Notes: a model not told the origin generated them from the sequence alone. A stretch of DNA of 64,000 bases from Pogona vitticeps (GCF_051106095.1 NC_135787.1:170957001-171021000); one strand, 5' to 3'. Positions 1 to 10,789 are shown, counted from the stretch's first letter. Numbers and translations: made by a program.

Positions 1-71
1 AAGCCACAGTGGAGTGGAGGAACATCTAGTAATTTGTTAGAACAGCTTTCTAAAAATAAAAAAAAACTACT

Positions 72-161
72 GGGGTTTGGAGTTTGAGTATCCACTGTGC
101 TTCTTTGAGAGGGGGCTTGACTTGATGATCTACAGAGTCCTTTCCAGCTGTGCAGTTCTGA

Positions 162-196
<35 letters not shown>
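72..196 (+). repeat. tRNA-related SINE tail with (ATG)n microsatellite
   Basis: The stretch reads like the back half of a short SINE: a 'ccactgtgcttctttgag' block, then 'gagtcctttccagctgtgcagttctgag', then about eleven ATG/GAT triplets at 162-196. The same order of blocks, with a longer GAT run, occurs at 15555-15743, so this is a dispersed family whose tail is a trinucleotide microsatellite. Family name not determined. Confidence 0.55.
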
Positions 197-347
197 CTGA
201 AAGGGCCACTTGTTTTAAAGAACCCTGCTTTCAAATGCCTGCTGCACCATGAAGTGACATGTTTCACAAAGCCAATCTGACTTTGCATGATTGTCTCTTT
301 CTGTGTGCATTAGTGTAACTGCAAATTTTCCCCATTTGTCTTCGCAG

Positions 348-534
348 GAGCTGACATATCCTGCTATCCATGATGGAGGGGCTCTCATGGCATTTGTGTC
401 TGGCACTGTGTACATTGTACTTCAGACAGCCATCTCGTATAAGTTGTACAAGGAATGTCCACAGTGGTGCACTCCACGTATATGGCACACAAGGCTGGTC
501 CTCTCTGTCGTGACCATAATGGCTCTTGTTCCCA
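348..534 (+). CDS. DRAM1: DRAM1, internal exon (transmembrane segments 4-5)
   Basis: DRAM1 is a multi-pass lysosomal membrane protein of the DRAM/TMEM150 (FRAG1/Sfk1) family, a p53 target that promotes autophagy. This 187-bp exon follows a good acceptor (ttcgcag at 341-347) and encodes 62 codons plus one base. The peptide starts ELTYPAIHDGGALMAFVSG and matches human DRAM1 (ELAVPVVHDGGALLAFVCG) closely, including the VYxxLQxxISYK helix and a later HxRxVxSxV helix. It resembles DRAM2 and TMEM150 members far less. It carries about two membrane helices. It ends in phase 1 at a GTATCCTTT donor, which is typical of U12 introns. The first exons of the gene lie left of the window. The frame is confirmed by the next exon, which completes a Met codon and continues the family sequence. 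Confidence 0.93.
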
Positions 535-3331
535 GTATCCTTTCTAGTGTGGTCTAGGCACCCAACTGTGAATAAGACAGCTGACAGACTATATCTTATT
601 TTCAGTTCTTGTAATACTTCTACTGTATCACGAAACTTTACTGCCTTGAAGTTATTTAATCTTCCTTTAGGTTAAGGTGGAATTTGGAAATGCTATGTTA
701 CTAATGATATAATGATGTGCAATGAGTTACTTTTTTTTCATATAATGAGATTGCAAGGGTCCCTTTTGAAAAAAAAGAAGAAGATGAAATCTTAATTTTA
801 AAGTGCATCTTTAGATTTTCAGGCATTTTGCCAGGGTTTATTCTAGTCTTATATCATTCTCTTATCAATCTCAAGATTGTTGTGGGCAAAATGCAATCCA
901 ATGGGGAAGGTTTTGGGCTCTTCCCCAAATTAACCCCCCTCTGAAAAGCTGTTTTAATTGATGCCTACAGAACATGGAGGGTTTTTTCAGTTTTTTTAAA
1001 AAACAATGTCTTGACAATAGTTAAAACTATTTATCAACTTCATACAACCAGAAAGCAAGCAAGCAAACAAACAAACAAATATGTGTACCATCCAACTGAC
1101 AGGGAATCTGAAAATGGCTCTCTGTCCTGCTGATGTCACTCACCCCTGTTTTAAAGTAACAAAAAGTAGTGGAAAAGCAACTCAGCACCGATTATTAGCA
1201 ATGAATTACTATTTAAACACTATAATGAGTAAAGGAAACTCTTTATGTTTAGTAACTGATTCAGATGGGTATTTGTCCCACTGTTGGGAGTTGTGAGTGC
1301 AGATTGGCTTGCTCTTTTTTCCAGTGACCACATAATATAATTGCTAGATTGGACCAAATTGCCCCCAGAGCAATCTAACCTGTACTTTTTTGAACCCCTA
1401 TCAGGGGCTTATACTTTTTTTGGGTGTGGGTTGGTGCACTCTAGTTTAGTCCACTCCCAGAGTGTGCAATTATTCAGAAAGCTACCAAAGCTCCTTACTC
1501 TGTCAGTTTCTGGTTTCATGAAGTAGCTTAATAAATGAACTGCTTCAGGGTATCAGCAGATTGAACATTTCTTCTTCTCCTCTGTTAGATCATCGCTGTT
1601 GAACTGAATCACTTAGATTAAATAGCAAACATTTATTTGCCTTTGTGTGAAGTGCCAATGGAAGCTCCAGCTGTGTGCAGTTTCTCAATCAGTACTACAT
1701 AGAAGGCAAAGAATAAAAAATAATAATCTAAGTGATTCAGTGCATCAGTGTTGAATCACAGGCAAAAATAACAATTTCAATTCCTCTGCACCTCTGCAGA
1801 GGACCAGGGGAAGTATTCAATTGGCAACAGAAGTGGCTAGAAGGTCACTTGTGGCCAATATGCCATTGGGACATGAGGATCGTGCCAAATGGTATATAAT
1901 TCTTCCCCCACATCCTCAAGCAACCCTATTTAGACTTCACCAAGAGGGGCAAATTGAGAGTTGGCATTTGAGGACCAAATAGGGTTGCCTGAGGCCAGTT
2001 GCCACTTGATTGTGGGGGTCACATCAAATGGCATACCAGACTTCTTAACTATTTAGTGCAGTCCATCCCACTCCTTGCAGAACATGTAGAGAAGCCCTCA
2101 GTCATTAATTAAGGGTAGACGGAATTATGCAACTCATGATAAGTTACCAATCAGGTCAGAAAATTACAGAGTGTTGAAAATCACTGTCACCTAATATAGT
2201 CGAAATGTGGATTCTGATTTACTACATGTTTATAACCTCAGAAATACTTTGGTAGTATAAACAAATCAGGTCATTTGAAGTATCTCCCTTTCCTCCTTTT
2301 TTTTTTCAAGGAAGGACTGAGGAAACACGTTACATAGAGGCATGTGCCTTATAGCCTGTACATATTTTTTTAAACCCAACAATATATAGCATTTTAATTT
2401 TAAGCCAACTTATGTCAAGTGGTTTCTTGAGCTGTTTTCTTCATTCCTGCTTCTTCTTTTAATGCGCAGATTGGGGCAGCTATACAAGAGAGAGAGAGAG
2501 AGAGAGAGAAAGCTCCACCTGGTGTTCTTAAACCGAGTATGCACAGAAAGGTTCCCTTTTAAAATTGGCTTTTAAGATCACACCTGGCTAAATTGATTAA
2601 GAAAACAGTGTGCTAAAATAAACAGCTCTGTGGTGGCCATTTATTTTAACTCACTTCCTAAGAAAATGGAATGAGTCAGAGGAAAATAAATACGCACCTT
2701 GGAATTCATTGTGTGAACATGAAACTGAGCTTCGTTCTTAGCACAGATCAAAAACCAGTTCTTCTTCGTGTCCTCTGTGAATCACACCCTGGGTGATTCA
2801 CAGCTGCGCGGAGCCACATCAGAAGATTCTAGAGCTTCTGTGGTAGCAATAAACACATTAGAATATGCCCCTCCCCACCCATATAAATACCTTGGCGCCA
2901 AGCATCCCCTTCCAGTTTTCTTTCAACCACCGCTTTGAGAGCCTCATTCTGCTTCTGTGAGTAAAAGAGAAAGAGAGCCTATTCTTGATTCCTTCCTGTT
3001 ATTAATTTTTTTCTTTTAAACTATTAGATCAAACTCTATCATCAGAGATTTTTCTTTTTGTTCTGCAGCAAAACTGAGAACATTTTTCTGTTTTTGAATT
3101 TCATGTCTGGCTTGCGGACAAGATAGAAGTCAAAGTTCCTGGGTGATATTGGACTGTATGGATCATCTGAAAAAAACATAAAAACATTTTAAAAAATCAG
3201 ATCAAACCTATACAGTATATTGCTTTCACTGGTTCCAGTGAAGTCCAGTTAAGCAGCAGCAGACAGAGAATAGTATGTTTGAAGTATTCCTTTTTACATC
3301 CATTGTTTCCTTTTAACTCCTCTTTCTCCAG
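535..3331 (+). other. DRAM1: DRAM1 intron, U12-type (GT-AG)
   Basis: The donor reads GTATCCTTTC, the U12 5' splice-site consensus. At the other end CCTTTTAAC (about 3309-3317) fits the U12 branch-site consensus TTCCTTAAC with its A some 15 nt before the AG at 3330-3331. The intron is about 2.8 kb and phase 1. Inside I see an (AG)n run at 2487-2509, a TATA-like box near 2882 (see findings) and otherwise no recognised gene; 590-2450 holds only AT-rich sequence without a clear repeat. Confidence 0.8.
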
Positions 3332-3390
3332 TGATTACATGTGATTCACTAATTTCCATCACAAAAATAGACTGGAATCCAGGGGAAAAG
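3332..3390 (+). CDS. DRAM1: DRAM1, short internal exon
   Basis: This 59-bp exon joins the phase-1 end of the previous exon to make (M)ITCDSLISITKIDWNPGEK, compared with human MIVCASLISITKLEWNPREK. It encodes the luminal loop between the last two membrane helices, with the conserved SLISITK and DWNP blocks. It is too short to stand out as an open frame. The acceptor is AG at 3330-3331 after a pyrimidine tract, and the donor is AAG|gtaaaa at 3391, leaving phase 0 for the exon at 9011. The match over almost every residue makes this exon secure. Confidence 0.93.
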
Positions 3391-3540
3391 GTAAAACTTC
3401 ACTAGATAAAACATTTTTTATTTCTGCCAGCAGCTCAATGCTGTTTTAAGTAGGGAATAGATGACTTTGCTGGTCAGTTTGAAGCTATGCAGAGTTCTTT
3501 CAGTAGACTTTTCAAGGGGTAGCTGTATTAGAATGTTCTG

Positions 3541-3700
3541 TACCAGCAACAAGAACAGAGTGTTGTTGCACCTTAAAGACATCTAAATTTAATTTGGTGT
3601 GAGCTTTTATGGATTGCACATAGGAAGCTGCCTTATTGTGGGCCAAACTGTTAGTCCATCTAGCCCCAATTTGTTAAATTTTGGCTTGCAAATGCTTGTT
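3541..3700 (+). repeat. dispersed repeat with 'cacctta aagac ... agctttta tgga' signature
   Basis: A block 'gttgcaccttaaagacatct' followed by 'gagcttttatggattgcac' recurs with variation near 4540, 5250 and, reversed, near 24440, so this is a dispersed reptile repeat. A second repeat-like block ('cataggaagctgccttat ... gtccatctagcc') follows directly. I cannot assign either family. The rest of 3700-4530 shows nothing I recognise. Confidence 0.45.
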
Positions 3701-4529
3701 AGGTTTTCAGACAGTATCCCTCGCAGTCCGTTTTATTCTCTGGTGATCTCTTGTTTAAGTACTAACCAGACTGACCCCAGCGGTAAAGCGATAACTCTAG
3801 TTGTGTTGAATCAAATAGCCTACAGTCTCCAAACGCTTATGCAAGTTAAAACATCTTAGTCTTTCAGGTTGCCACAAGACCTGTTTTTTTCCCCAGATTT
3901 TCAGATTTCTCAAAACTATTCAGGTTGTCCCTTTGTAGACGCTGCTGAATTGAAAACTTATTTTGACCTCTCCTTTGGAGGACAGGGGAGGGGTGATGTT
4001 TTGTATTTCTTTTTAAGGCATCAACTGTACTTTGAAAGTTTTTTTCTGTAGTGCTGTAGAAGCAATTACTGATTTGATGCAGTGTTTAGCAACCATTAAA
4101 AACAAGTGAGACATCTTTTTGTCTCCCTTCCACTCCAGAGGGAAGGAAGATTTAAAGGAAAAGTTTCCCATTGCTCAATTGAGGCATGGGCAAAACCCTT
4201 TCCAAACATTGCCGATACTTTAGTAAACATTAAAAAGAAATACAAAATGTCACCCGTTCCCTGCCCACCAAAGGAGAGCTCAGAGGACGTTTTCACTTAA
4301 GTAGTGCCTGCCAAGGGACAGCCAGCCATCTGCTTTGGGTTGATCCCAGGGATCACACATGCTATTGTTCCTTCTTCGGTCACAAGTAAGCTTCCTGGGA
4401 TAACTGTGGCTGAAGCACATTCTGCACCTCTCCACCTCCAGTGCAGTTTTATATTTAAGGTTTCCCAAGGCATGGTGGGCCCCAAAGTGAGCTTGTCATT
4501 CCCTTGTTTTGGAGGAGGTTAGCCATGTC

Positions 4530-4590
4530 AAACTGTAACTAAGAGTCCTGTGGCACCTGAAAGCCTAACCAATTTGATTTCACATAGAGT
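4530..4590 (+). repeat. short copy of the 'gtggcacctgaaagc' dispersed repeat
   Basis: The words 'agtcctgtggcacctgaaag' and 'caatttgatttcac' match the 3541 repeat. Only about 60 bp is recognisable. The following 4590-5230 is AT-rich and unrecognised. Confidence 0.4.
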
Positions 4591-5234
4591 GACCAGATGA
4601 AAGAGGATAGAATTCCTGTGTCTTCGATAATTGTTTAGAAGAAAAATGTTCAGCAGGTTCTGCTTTTGGTGCAGGTTTACACCTGCTGAAATTTCCTCCT
4701 CCACGCAACTGTTCAAGGTGCAGGAACCTTGCCCTCTTTTTCATCTGGCCAGTCTAATTTCACATCACTGTCCATGGGCTGTGTCCTGTTTTATCAGATG
4801 CAACTGTTAAAGAGTGGCGGCAATCCACAAAAGTTTATGCCAAAGAAAATTTGCTTGGCTTAAAGGAGCCACAAGACTCTTTCTCCTTTCATCTCCTTTG
4901 ATAAAAGGATGAAATGGTTCCATGAAAAAACAACTGTACAGCCTTCAGAGATGGGAAATTGCTTTGTGAATGTTTAGAAGCTGAGCATAGAGTTGGAGGA
5001 TGAGGAGGGATGTGGGATAAATGTAGGAGGAAAATGAGATTGCAGAAGCCTCCTTGTGGTGATAGTGACTGTTAATCTCCACCACATTCATCCATTATAT
5101 GCACTGATTTAATAGAATATGCTATATCTCTGATGGTGAGATTCTCAATCTGTGAAAGCTTGTGCTGCAATAAATGGACTTTATCTTTAAGATACCTTCA
5201 GACTTTTTGTTTTTGGCTGGAGTTCAGATGTACA

Positions 5235-5325
5235 ACAAAAACAAAAGAGTACCTATGGTGTTTTTAAGGTTAATGGATTTATTTCTGTGGGAGCTTTCAT
5301 GGATTGCAATCTGCCTCTTTACAGG
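5235..5325 (+). repeat. third copy of the same dispersed repeat
   Basis: 'gtttttaaggttaatggatttattt' then 'gggagctttcatggattgc' parallels the copy at 3541. It is short and diverged. Confidence 0.4.
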
Positions 5326-5343
5326 TGCTTCCCCTCTCTAAAA

Positions 5344-5661
5344 GGTAAAGGTACCCCTTAACATTTTTAGTCCAGTCGTGTCCGACTCTAGGGGGCGGTG
5401 CTCATCCCGTTTTTAAGCCGTAGAGCCAGCACTTGTCCGAATACAGTTTCCATTGTCATGTGGCCAGCATGACTAGGGAACAGCACTGAGATGATACCTA
5501 TTTATCTACTCGCATTTACATGCTTTCGATCTGCTAGGTTGGCAATGAGCTGGGACAAAGCGATGGGAGCTCACTCCGTCGCGTGGATTCGATCTTATGA
5601 CTGCTGGTTTTCTGACCTTGCAGCACAGGCTTCTGCAGTTTAGCCCACAGCGCCACCACAT
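5344..5661 (-). mobile_element. Sauria SINE
   Basis: On the minus strand the order is a tRNA-like head ('gtggtggcgctgtgggctaa'), the 'tgtcccagctcattgccaac' core, and the tail 'ctagagtcggacacgact' followed by 'ggtacctttacc'. This is the Sauria SINE, whose 3' tail resembles BovB. A 13-bp target duplication, cccctctctaaaa, flanks it at 5331-5343 and 5662-5674. It looks full length. Confidence 0.9.
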
Positions 5662-6263
5662 CCCCTCTCTAAAATCTACTAAAAATACCTTGTTCATGGG
5701 ACATGCTTATACCACAAGAGGGAGCACTTGCCCTATAAATCCAGAATATAACTTTGGGGGGGGGGCTGCATCTGGCTGCAGCAATCTTGTGACAGTGTAA
5801 ATACTCACTTAATAAGGTGTAAAGAGTGCTGCAAAAGTAGCATTTTAGGAATCTACATTTAAATGTTGTCAGCTCTGTGCCCTATTAGACCTGGGGTGAA
5901 TATTAGGCAGCATGGATGTCATTTGCATTTTTATTCATTTTTGTAGCCCTTGGAATCTCCATGATAAAAAAATATAAAAGGTGGAGAACTGCATTTCCAG
6001 ACATCCCCAGGAAGCACCATCCACCTTCAAAACAAAGCATTCAGCACCCTTATTTCAATAATAATAATAATAATAACTGTTAAAAAACAAGAGCAAAAAG
6101 AAGCAGATACTTCCTGGTTTTATTTATTCAGAGTGCTGGTAATGCACAGTAGGTATATGTGGTTAAAGAAATGACTTAGATACTCTCAGAAGTTGTCTAT
6201 CCATGCATTAGATCTTTTGTAATTATCCCTGGTGCAGCCCTTTGATCCACATTAACTTTACTT

Positions 6264-6490
6264 TAAGAGCCTCCTGGCACAGTGGTTAAACTGCTGTACT
6301 GCAGCCAAACTGTGCTCACAACCCGGGGTTCAATCCCAGGTAGCCGGCTCAAGGTTGACTCAGCCTTCTATCCTTCTGAGGTCGGTAAAATGAGTACCCA
6401 GCTTTTTTGGGGGGGGACGGCAATGTGTAGCCTGCATAATTCCCTTGTAAACTGCCCAGAGAGTGCTTGAAGTGCTTTGGGGCAGTATAC
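6264..6490 (+). mobile_element. tRNA-derived SINE, second family
   Basis: It begins with a tRNA-like head 'ggcacagtggttaaactgc' plus 'tactgcagcc', continues through 'ggttcaatcccagg' (B-box-like) and 'gaggtcggtaaaatgagtac', and ends near 'gtgctttggggcagtata'. Other copies, all reversed, occur at 6553, 18007 and 29290. The family is common in squamates; I do not assign a name. Confidence 0.8.
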
Positions 6491-6552
6491 TGCAACAGTA
6501 TACTGCTCCATAGTGCTTAAAGCCTGTGTGGTTTAGTTTTTTTATTATGTAG

Positions 6553-6735
6553 GGTACATATTGCTCCTCTTCCCCCCCCCCCCCACTCCCAGCAATTTAT
6601 ATGCTGAATTTACTGATCTCAGAAGGATGAAGGGCTGAGCGAACTTTGAGCGAGCTTCCTGGGATTGAACTGGCTGATGAGCAGAGTTTTGGCTGCAGTA
6701 CTGCAGTTCAACCACTGCGCCACAAGGCTTCTTAT
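6553..6735 (-). mobile_element. tRNA-derived SINE, second family (partial)
   Basis: The reverse strand shows the same head ('tggcgcagtggttgaactgc'), B-box-like block and 'gaattcagcat' region as the copy at 6264. It is shortened at its 3' end by a poly-C stretch. It lies about 60 bp from the forward copy, making an inverted pair. Confidence 0.75.
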
Positions 6736-7084
6736 AACAACCCACAAACTATTTAAGTCATAGGTTGGGGAACAAAGTAAATTACCCCTAATTGGGTAAA
6801 AGTGAAAATTCTGGGGGTAATGAACAGACTGCTACCCCCCTCCCTCCCACCCCCACCCTGTGCAGCCAAAGCTCAAATTGCAAGCCTACTTCCTTCTTTG
6901 CAGCAGGGCACTTCTAAGTGCTCCGTTCTTTCAGTAGATCGGGAAATAAGCCTCCCTAATTGGTTACAGCTGGGGATTAGCCCCAGGCAATCAAGGAGCA
7001 AGCAAGGGAAAGGAGGGAAGAAAGGTGCGAGAGACCAAGGGCTTCATCAAGCTTATTTAAATGTACAAAATGGAGGGAGAAAAT

Positions 7085-7279
<195 letters not shown>

Positions 7280-7329
7280 AGACTCAAAACTGTGAAAATG
7301 AACAGGCAAGCAAAACTTTGAATTAAGGT

Positions 7330-7800
7330 GGGGGGGAAGGGTGGCTTTTTGAGGTGCTGTCTAGGTTTATCATTGCTTTCCTTCCAAAAAGCAGGCTTTG
7401 AATCTCGTGGGTGCTGTCACCCTCTGCAGTGATCATGGAGCCCGAGAAAGTAAAATCTGTCACTGCCTCCATATCTTCCCCTTCTATTTGCCAGGAGGTG
7501 ATGGGACCAGTGGTCATGATCTTAGTTTTTTTGATGTTGAGCTTCAGACCATTTTTTGCACTCTCCTCTTTTGAGCATAACCTTGCTAGCATGTGAAATG
7601 AGTGCAATTGTATGGTAGTTAGAGCATTCTTTGGCACTGCCCTTCTTTGGTACTGGGATGTAGACTGATCTTTTCCAATCCTCTGGCCATTGGTGAGTTT
7701 TCCATTGATGATGATAAAAAAAGCACACTGGTCCTTTGATATTGGGCTGTGGCACCAGGGTGGGTGACATGACCTTTAGCCTGGTTTGTTCCTTTTTGCA
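7330..7800 (-). mobile_element. BovB LINE fragment (reverse transcriptase part)
   Basis: Read on the minus strand, 7600-7720 encodes a BovB-type EDWKRSVYIPVPKKG and SNYHTIALISHASKVML. It is followed at once by GLKLNIKKTKIMTTGPI and MEAVTDFTFSGSMITAEGD, which normally lie far downstream. The palm region (YADD) between them is therefore deleted. The 3' end is also missing. Several stops and shifts mark it as an old, dead copy inside the DRAM1 intron. Confidence 0.8.
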
Positions 7801-9010
7801 CACCACACATAGAATGATTAAAGTGGTAGGGAAAGCCCCCCCCCCCCCCAATTCTGCGTTGGCTGTCTCTAGCAAGCATGTCATTGCTAGCACCACTCTG
7901 GTGATGATTAAATTCTCCGCGAGCTAGCAAAAATTTAATGCAACTTGCTAAGCACGTTGGACACCTTACTACTCCCTATACCACACCATGGCTGGAGTGC
8001 AATGTGTTCCAGCAAAAATAGTGCACATCTTTATAAAATTTGGTGCATCCTGCTAGTTCGGTACACAGCGTGTGTAGATTCAATAATATTTTAAATTCAA
8101 ATAATGTATGATTTCCTTCCTTTCAAATCAAGGGGGTAATGTTGGCGTATATAAATTTCTTGGGGGGTAAAAGGTAAAAAAGTTCCCTGACCCCTGATTT
8201 AAGTGGAAGAGTACCCTTTTCACTTTGGGGTCTAGTTCTGTTATATTGGAATAGCTGTAACATAATTATGTTTAAAGGCATATGGTTTAAAGGCAGCATC
8301 TTGTTTCAGATAGCCAGTACTAGGTCATTACAAGCGAGTAGGATATTTTGGCCTCAGACACTTATCTTGGGCTGGCACCATATGGGGTGGCTTCTTTGTT
8401 CAGCATTTTTCCAAAAATGTATTGAAGCAATAGTTTTTTCATCTACTCCCTCCCCCCTTTTGAAAACCTGTTAGGGTCTGTATGGAGTTATGATTATGGT
8501 AATCACAACTTTTGGGGTTCCTGTTTGGCTCCAGTCAGGCAACAACAGTTGGAAACTCTCAAGCTTTTCTAGTCAGGCCATCGTGGTTGACAGACTGAGT
8601 TCAGCTCAGCAGGTGACAGAACGAGGAGGCCTGTTTGTTAAATTTTCTTTTTTCTTTTTTGAAAAAGCAAACTAGATGTCTTGAAAAGTAACTTGAATTG
8701 TAAGATGGCTAAAAAGTTTAAAACGTTATGCCCGTCTGAGAAGCATTTCAAACACCAAGGATTGGCATGGAAGCATTCAATTTAGTATATTGTTTTCATT
8801 TATTTAAAAATAAATGATGTTTTTAATTTAAAAACCTGAATCTTCATGTATTAAAAGAACAGAAATTCTTCATTAAAAAAAGAGAGAGAGAGAGAGAGAG
8901 AGAAATGCTGTATTAGATTTTGTTTTTACTTGTTTCTATTCTACTATGGGACCTTTGGTGTTAAACTAAATTTACTATGTAGTGTTGTTTCTGTTTCTTG
9001 TTTGTTTTAG
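7800..9010 (+). other. DRAM1 intron, distal part, no gene seen
   Basis: Apart from possible BovB edge sequence to about 7960 and an (AG)n run at 8881-8904, I recognise nothing. The open frames at 8268 and 8490 have no recognisable content. The end is the acceptor tract before 9011. Confidence 0.5.
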
Positions 9011-9103
9011 GAGTATGTGTATCATTTGGTAGGCGCAGTCTGCGAATGGATCGTAGCCTTTAGTTTTGAGATGTTCTTCTTAACTTTTGTCTCAGACTTT
9101 CAG
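9011..9103 (+). CDS. DRAM1: DRAM1, exon for the last transmembrane helix
   Basis: The exon has 31 codons in phase 0 between ttgttttag (ending 9010) and CAG|gtgagt (from 9104). The peptide begins [19 protein letters not shown] and ends FLTFVSDFQ. Human DRAM1 has exactly 31 residues here (DYVYHVVSAICEWTVAFGF ... FLTFIQDFQ). It encodes the sixth membrane helix with the family CEW motif. The exon boundaries, length and residue match leave little doubt. If the donor were not used, translation would stop within five codons. Confidence 0.94.
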
Positions 9104-9599
9104 GTGAGTATAATGGACTGAGAGTTCCATGTTCAGAACAAAAAACAGCACTTCTGTCAAGATTTCCCTTGATCTGTATGAGGGATGCAATTAATCACTA
9201 GAATAAACTTACCGAAGTGTTTTATTCTGTTTTGAAGAAAATGCAGTCAGCCTAGAATGTGGTTGTAATTTGGACATAAAGTTAGGAGGGGGAACTGCAA
9301 GCTGCCAGTTTACTGGTACCACCCTTCTGCTGTTGGCCTATTTGAAAAGTGTGGGTCTTTGCCAAAACACCAACTCCAGTAAAGAGAAGGCTTTAGTTGC
9401 ATAAACTATATAGTTTGGAGACCAAAAAGTGGGGGGGGGGGCAGGATATTCTATAATGGCTACACAGTTTGGAGTGAAACTAGACAATGACTGTCACGTT
9501 CCCTCCTGTCCCTTGGTTGCCTCACCAATCAAAGGGCACAAGCTATGTGTTGTGTCGTTGCCACTGGTTGATTACATCAACATTTTGTTGATGTAATTG

Positions 9600-10520
9600 T
9601 AAGTGAAAGTGAATCAGGTCCTTTGAGGTGGCAAGTGAGGGATGGACGGAGGGACTGCCTGGCGGGGCGAGAAAGAGGCCACCGAAAGTACATGCGCAGC
9701 GGCTGACTCAGGTGCCAGGCAAGGGTCAACGTCTGGAGCCACCACCACTTTAGAAGTTGCCCCTTGCCTGGCACCCAAGTCAGACGCTGCGCATGCACTT
9801 TTGGTGGGCTCTTTCTCGCCCAGCCGATGATGGGGCTGATGAGGGTGGAGGAGAGCAGCTGCAAAATACCCTTTCAGGCTGCTCGGCAGAGACGGTTCCC
9901 TGCGGCCGCTCCCTATTGCCGTCATGGCCCACCTGGTTTCTCCCTCACCGCACCCGCCGCCCGGCTCCTTTGGCACCAGGCAGCACAACAACGTGCGTAA
10001 GAGAGGCACCCTCTCGGCTCCACCTCTGCGAGGGCTACTTGGAGCTAAAAGCTGTCACTGGAGAGTAACGGGGGGAGCTCCTCCTTGGGTTATTCCGCTA
10101 GCCAGAAAGGAAGACCAACTCATCAGCCAGCCCTGGGAGTGGAGAGCTGGTGGCCATGGCGAGGAGGAAGAGCAGGAGCCACTACTGGGAGCAGCCGCTC
10201 TCCTCCACCCCAGTCAGCCCCATCAAAGTCAGTACGGTGAGCCTTCAGAAGCTCCCGCCGCCTGTGCCATGGGGAGCGCTCGGGCGCCCCAGGGTTTCCC
10301 CGGGCCGGCCTTCCCTCTCGGCTGCTTCGCCAGATGGCTCCCTCCCAAGCTTCACCCGCCTTCCACGGTGTGCTCAGGAGAGCTGGCCCACCCAGAGCCT
10401 TCGCCTCCCCGCGTGGAGGAATCGGCTCCAGTCCCCTTGTCACCCCGAGTGGCCTGCCGTGGGGCTACGTGATAAAGGGGGCCAAAGAGATCTCTGCCCC
10501 ACTCCGATCTGTTCGGTCCC
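9600..10520. promoter_or_regulatory. GC- and CpG-rich block inside the last DRAM1 intron
   Basis: CpG dinucleotides are common here and rare in the flanks, and GC content rises sharply. Long overlapping open frames on both strands (for example 9924-10472 and 10150-10710 on +) follow from the base composition; none matches a family I know. One frame starts ATGGCGAGGAGGAAGAGC at 10156 and could run to a GT donor near 10236. A first exon of an unknown transcript, a CpG island or an old GC-rich insertion are all possible. Confidence 0.5.
9664..9820. repeat. long imperfect inverted repeat (hairpin)
   Basis: The arm at about 9664-9725 (starting cgggg cgagaaagaggcc) matches the reverse complement of about 9757-9820 over some 60 bp with about six differences. 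The loop is about 30 bp and is itself partly self-complementary (caacgtct ... agaagttg). Confidence 0.85.
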
Positions 10521-10699
10521 CTTTAGCAAGGGATTGCTCAAAGGGGTGGTGATGGCAAACGGCATTTTATTTCAGCTTTTTGAGACCCCATCATGCCAGA
10601 ACTTTGTGCTGGGGGGAGGTGGCACAGAAGGAAGCCACACGGTAATTTGTGATGAGTTGCTGACTTGGTTGTTTTTGTTTTCTCTTCTTTTCATTCTAG

Positions 10700-10741
10700 A
10701 GGGCTTCTGAAGTTGTAACCGAAATACCTAAAGGCCCCTGA
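10700..10741 (+). CDS. DRAM1: DRAM1, candidate terminal exon
   Basis: A strong pyrimidine tract (ttctcttcttttcattctag) ends at 10699. Reading on in phase 0 gives RASEVVTEIPKGP and a TGA. Human DRAM1 ends SVTLRISTEINGDI after the same splice junction, so length and the TEI core fit, but the rest differs. A non-LTR retrotransposon begins within about 60 bp, so there is little room for a normal 3' UTR unless it runs through the repeat. A weaker alternative acceptor is at 16701 (ttcttatgccatag), which would add a 26-residue tail; the true exon could also lie elsewhere. Confidence 0.45.
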   Translation, partial: RASEVVTEIPKGP

Positions 10742-10789
10742 GAACTTTATGTTATGATTAGCGTGATGTTGGCATTCTTACAATGTTGG

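Noticed and set aside
6264-6300. Possible tRNA gene
   Set aside because: The A- and B-box-like words belong to a SINE head; no cloverleaf with a proper anticodon arm can be drawn.
9614-10710. Long overlapping open frames of 100-186 codons
   Set aside because: They follow from GC-rich composition, overlap on both strands and match no family; only the CpG block itself is reported.
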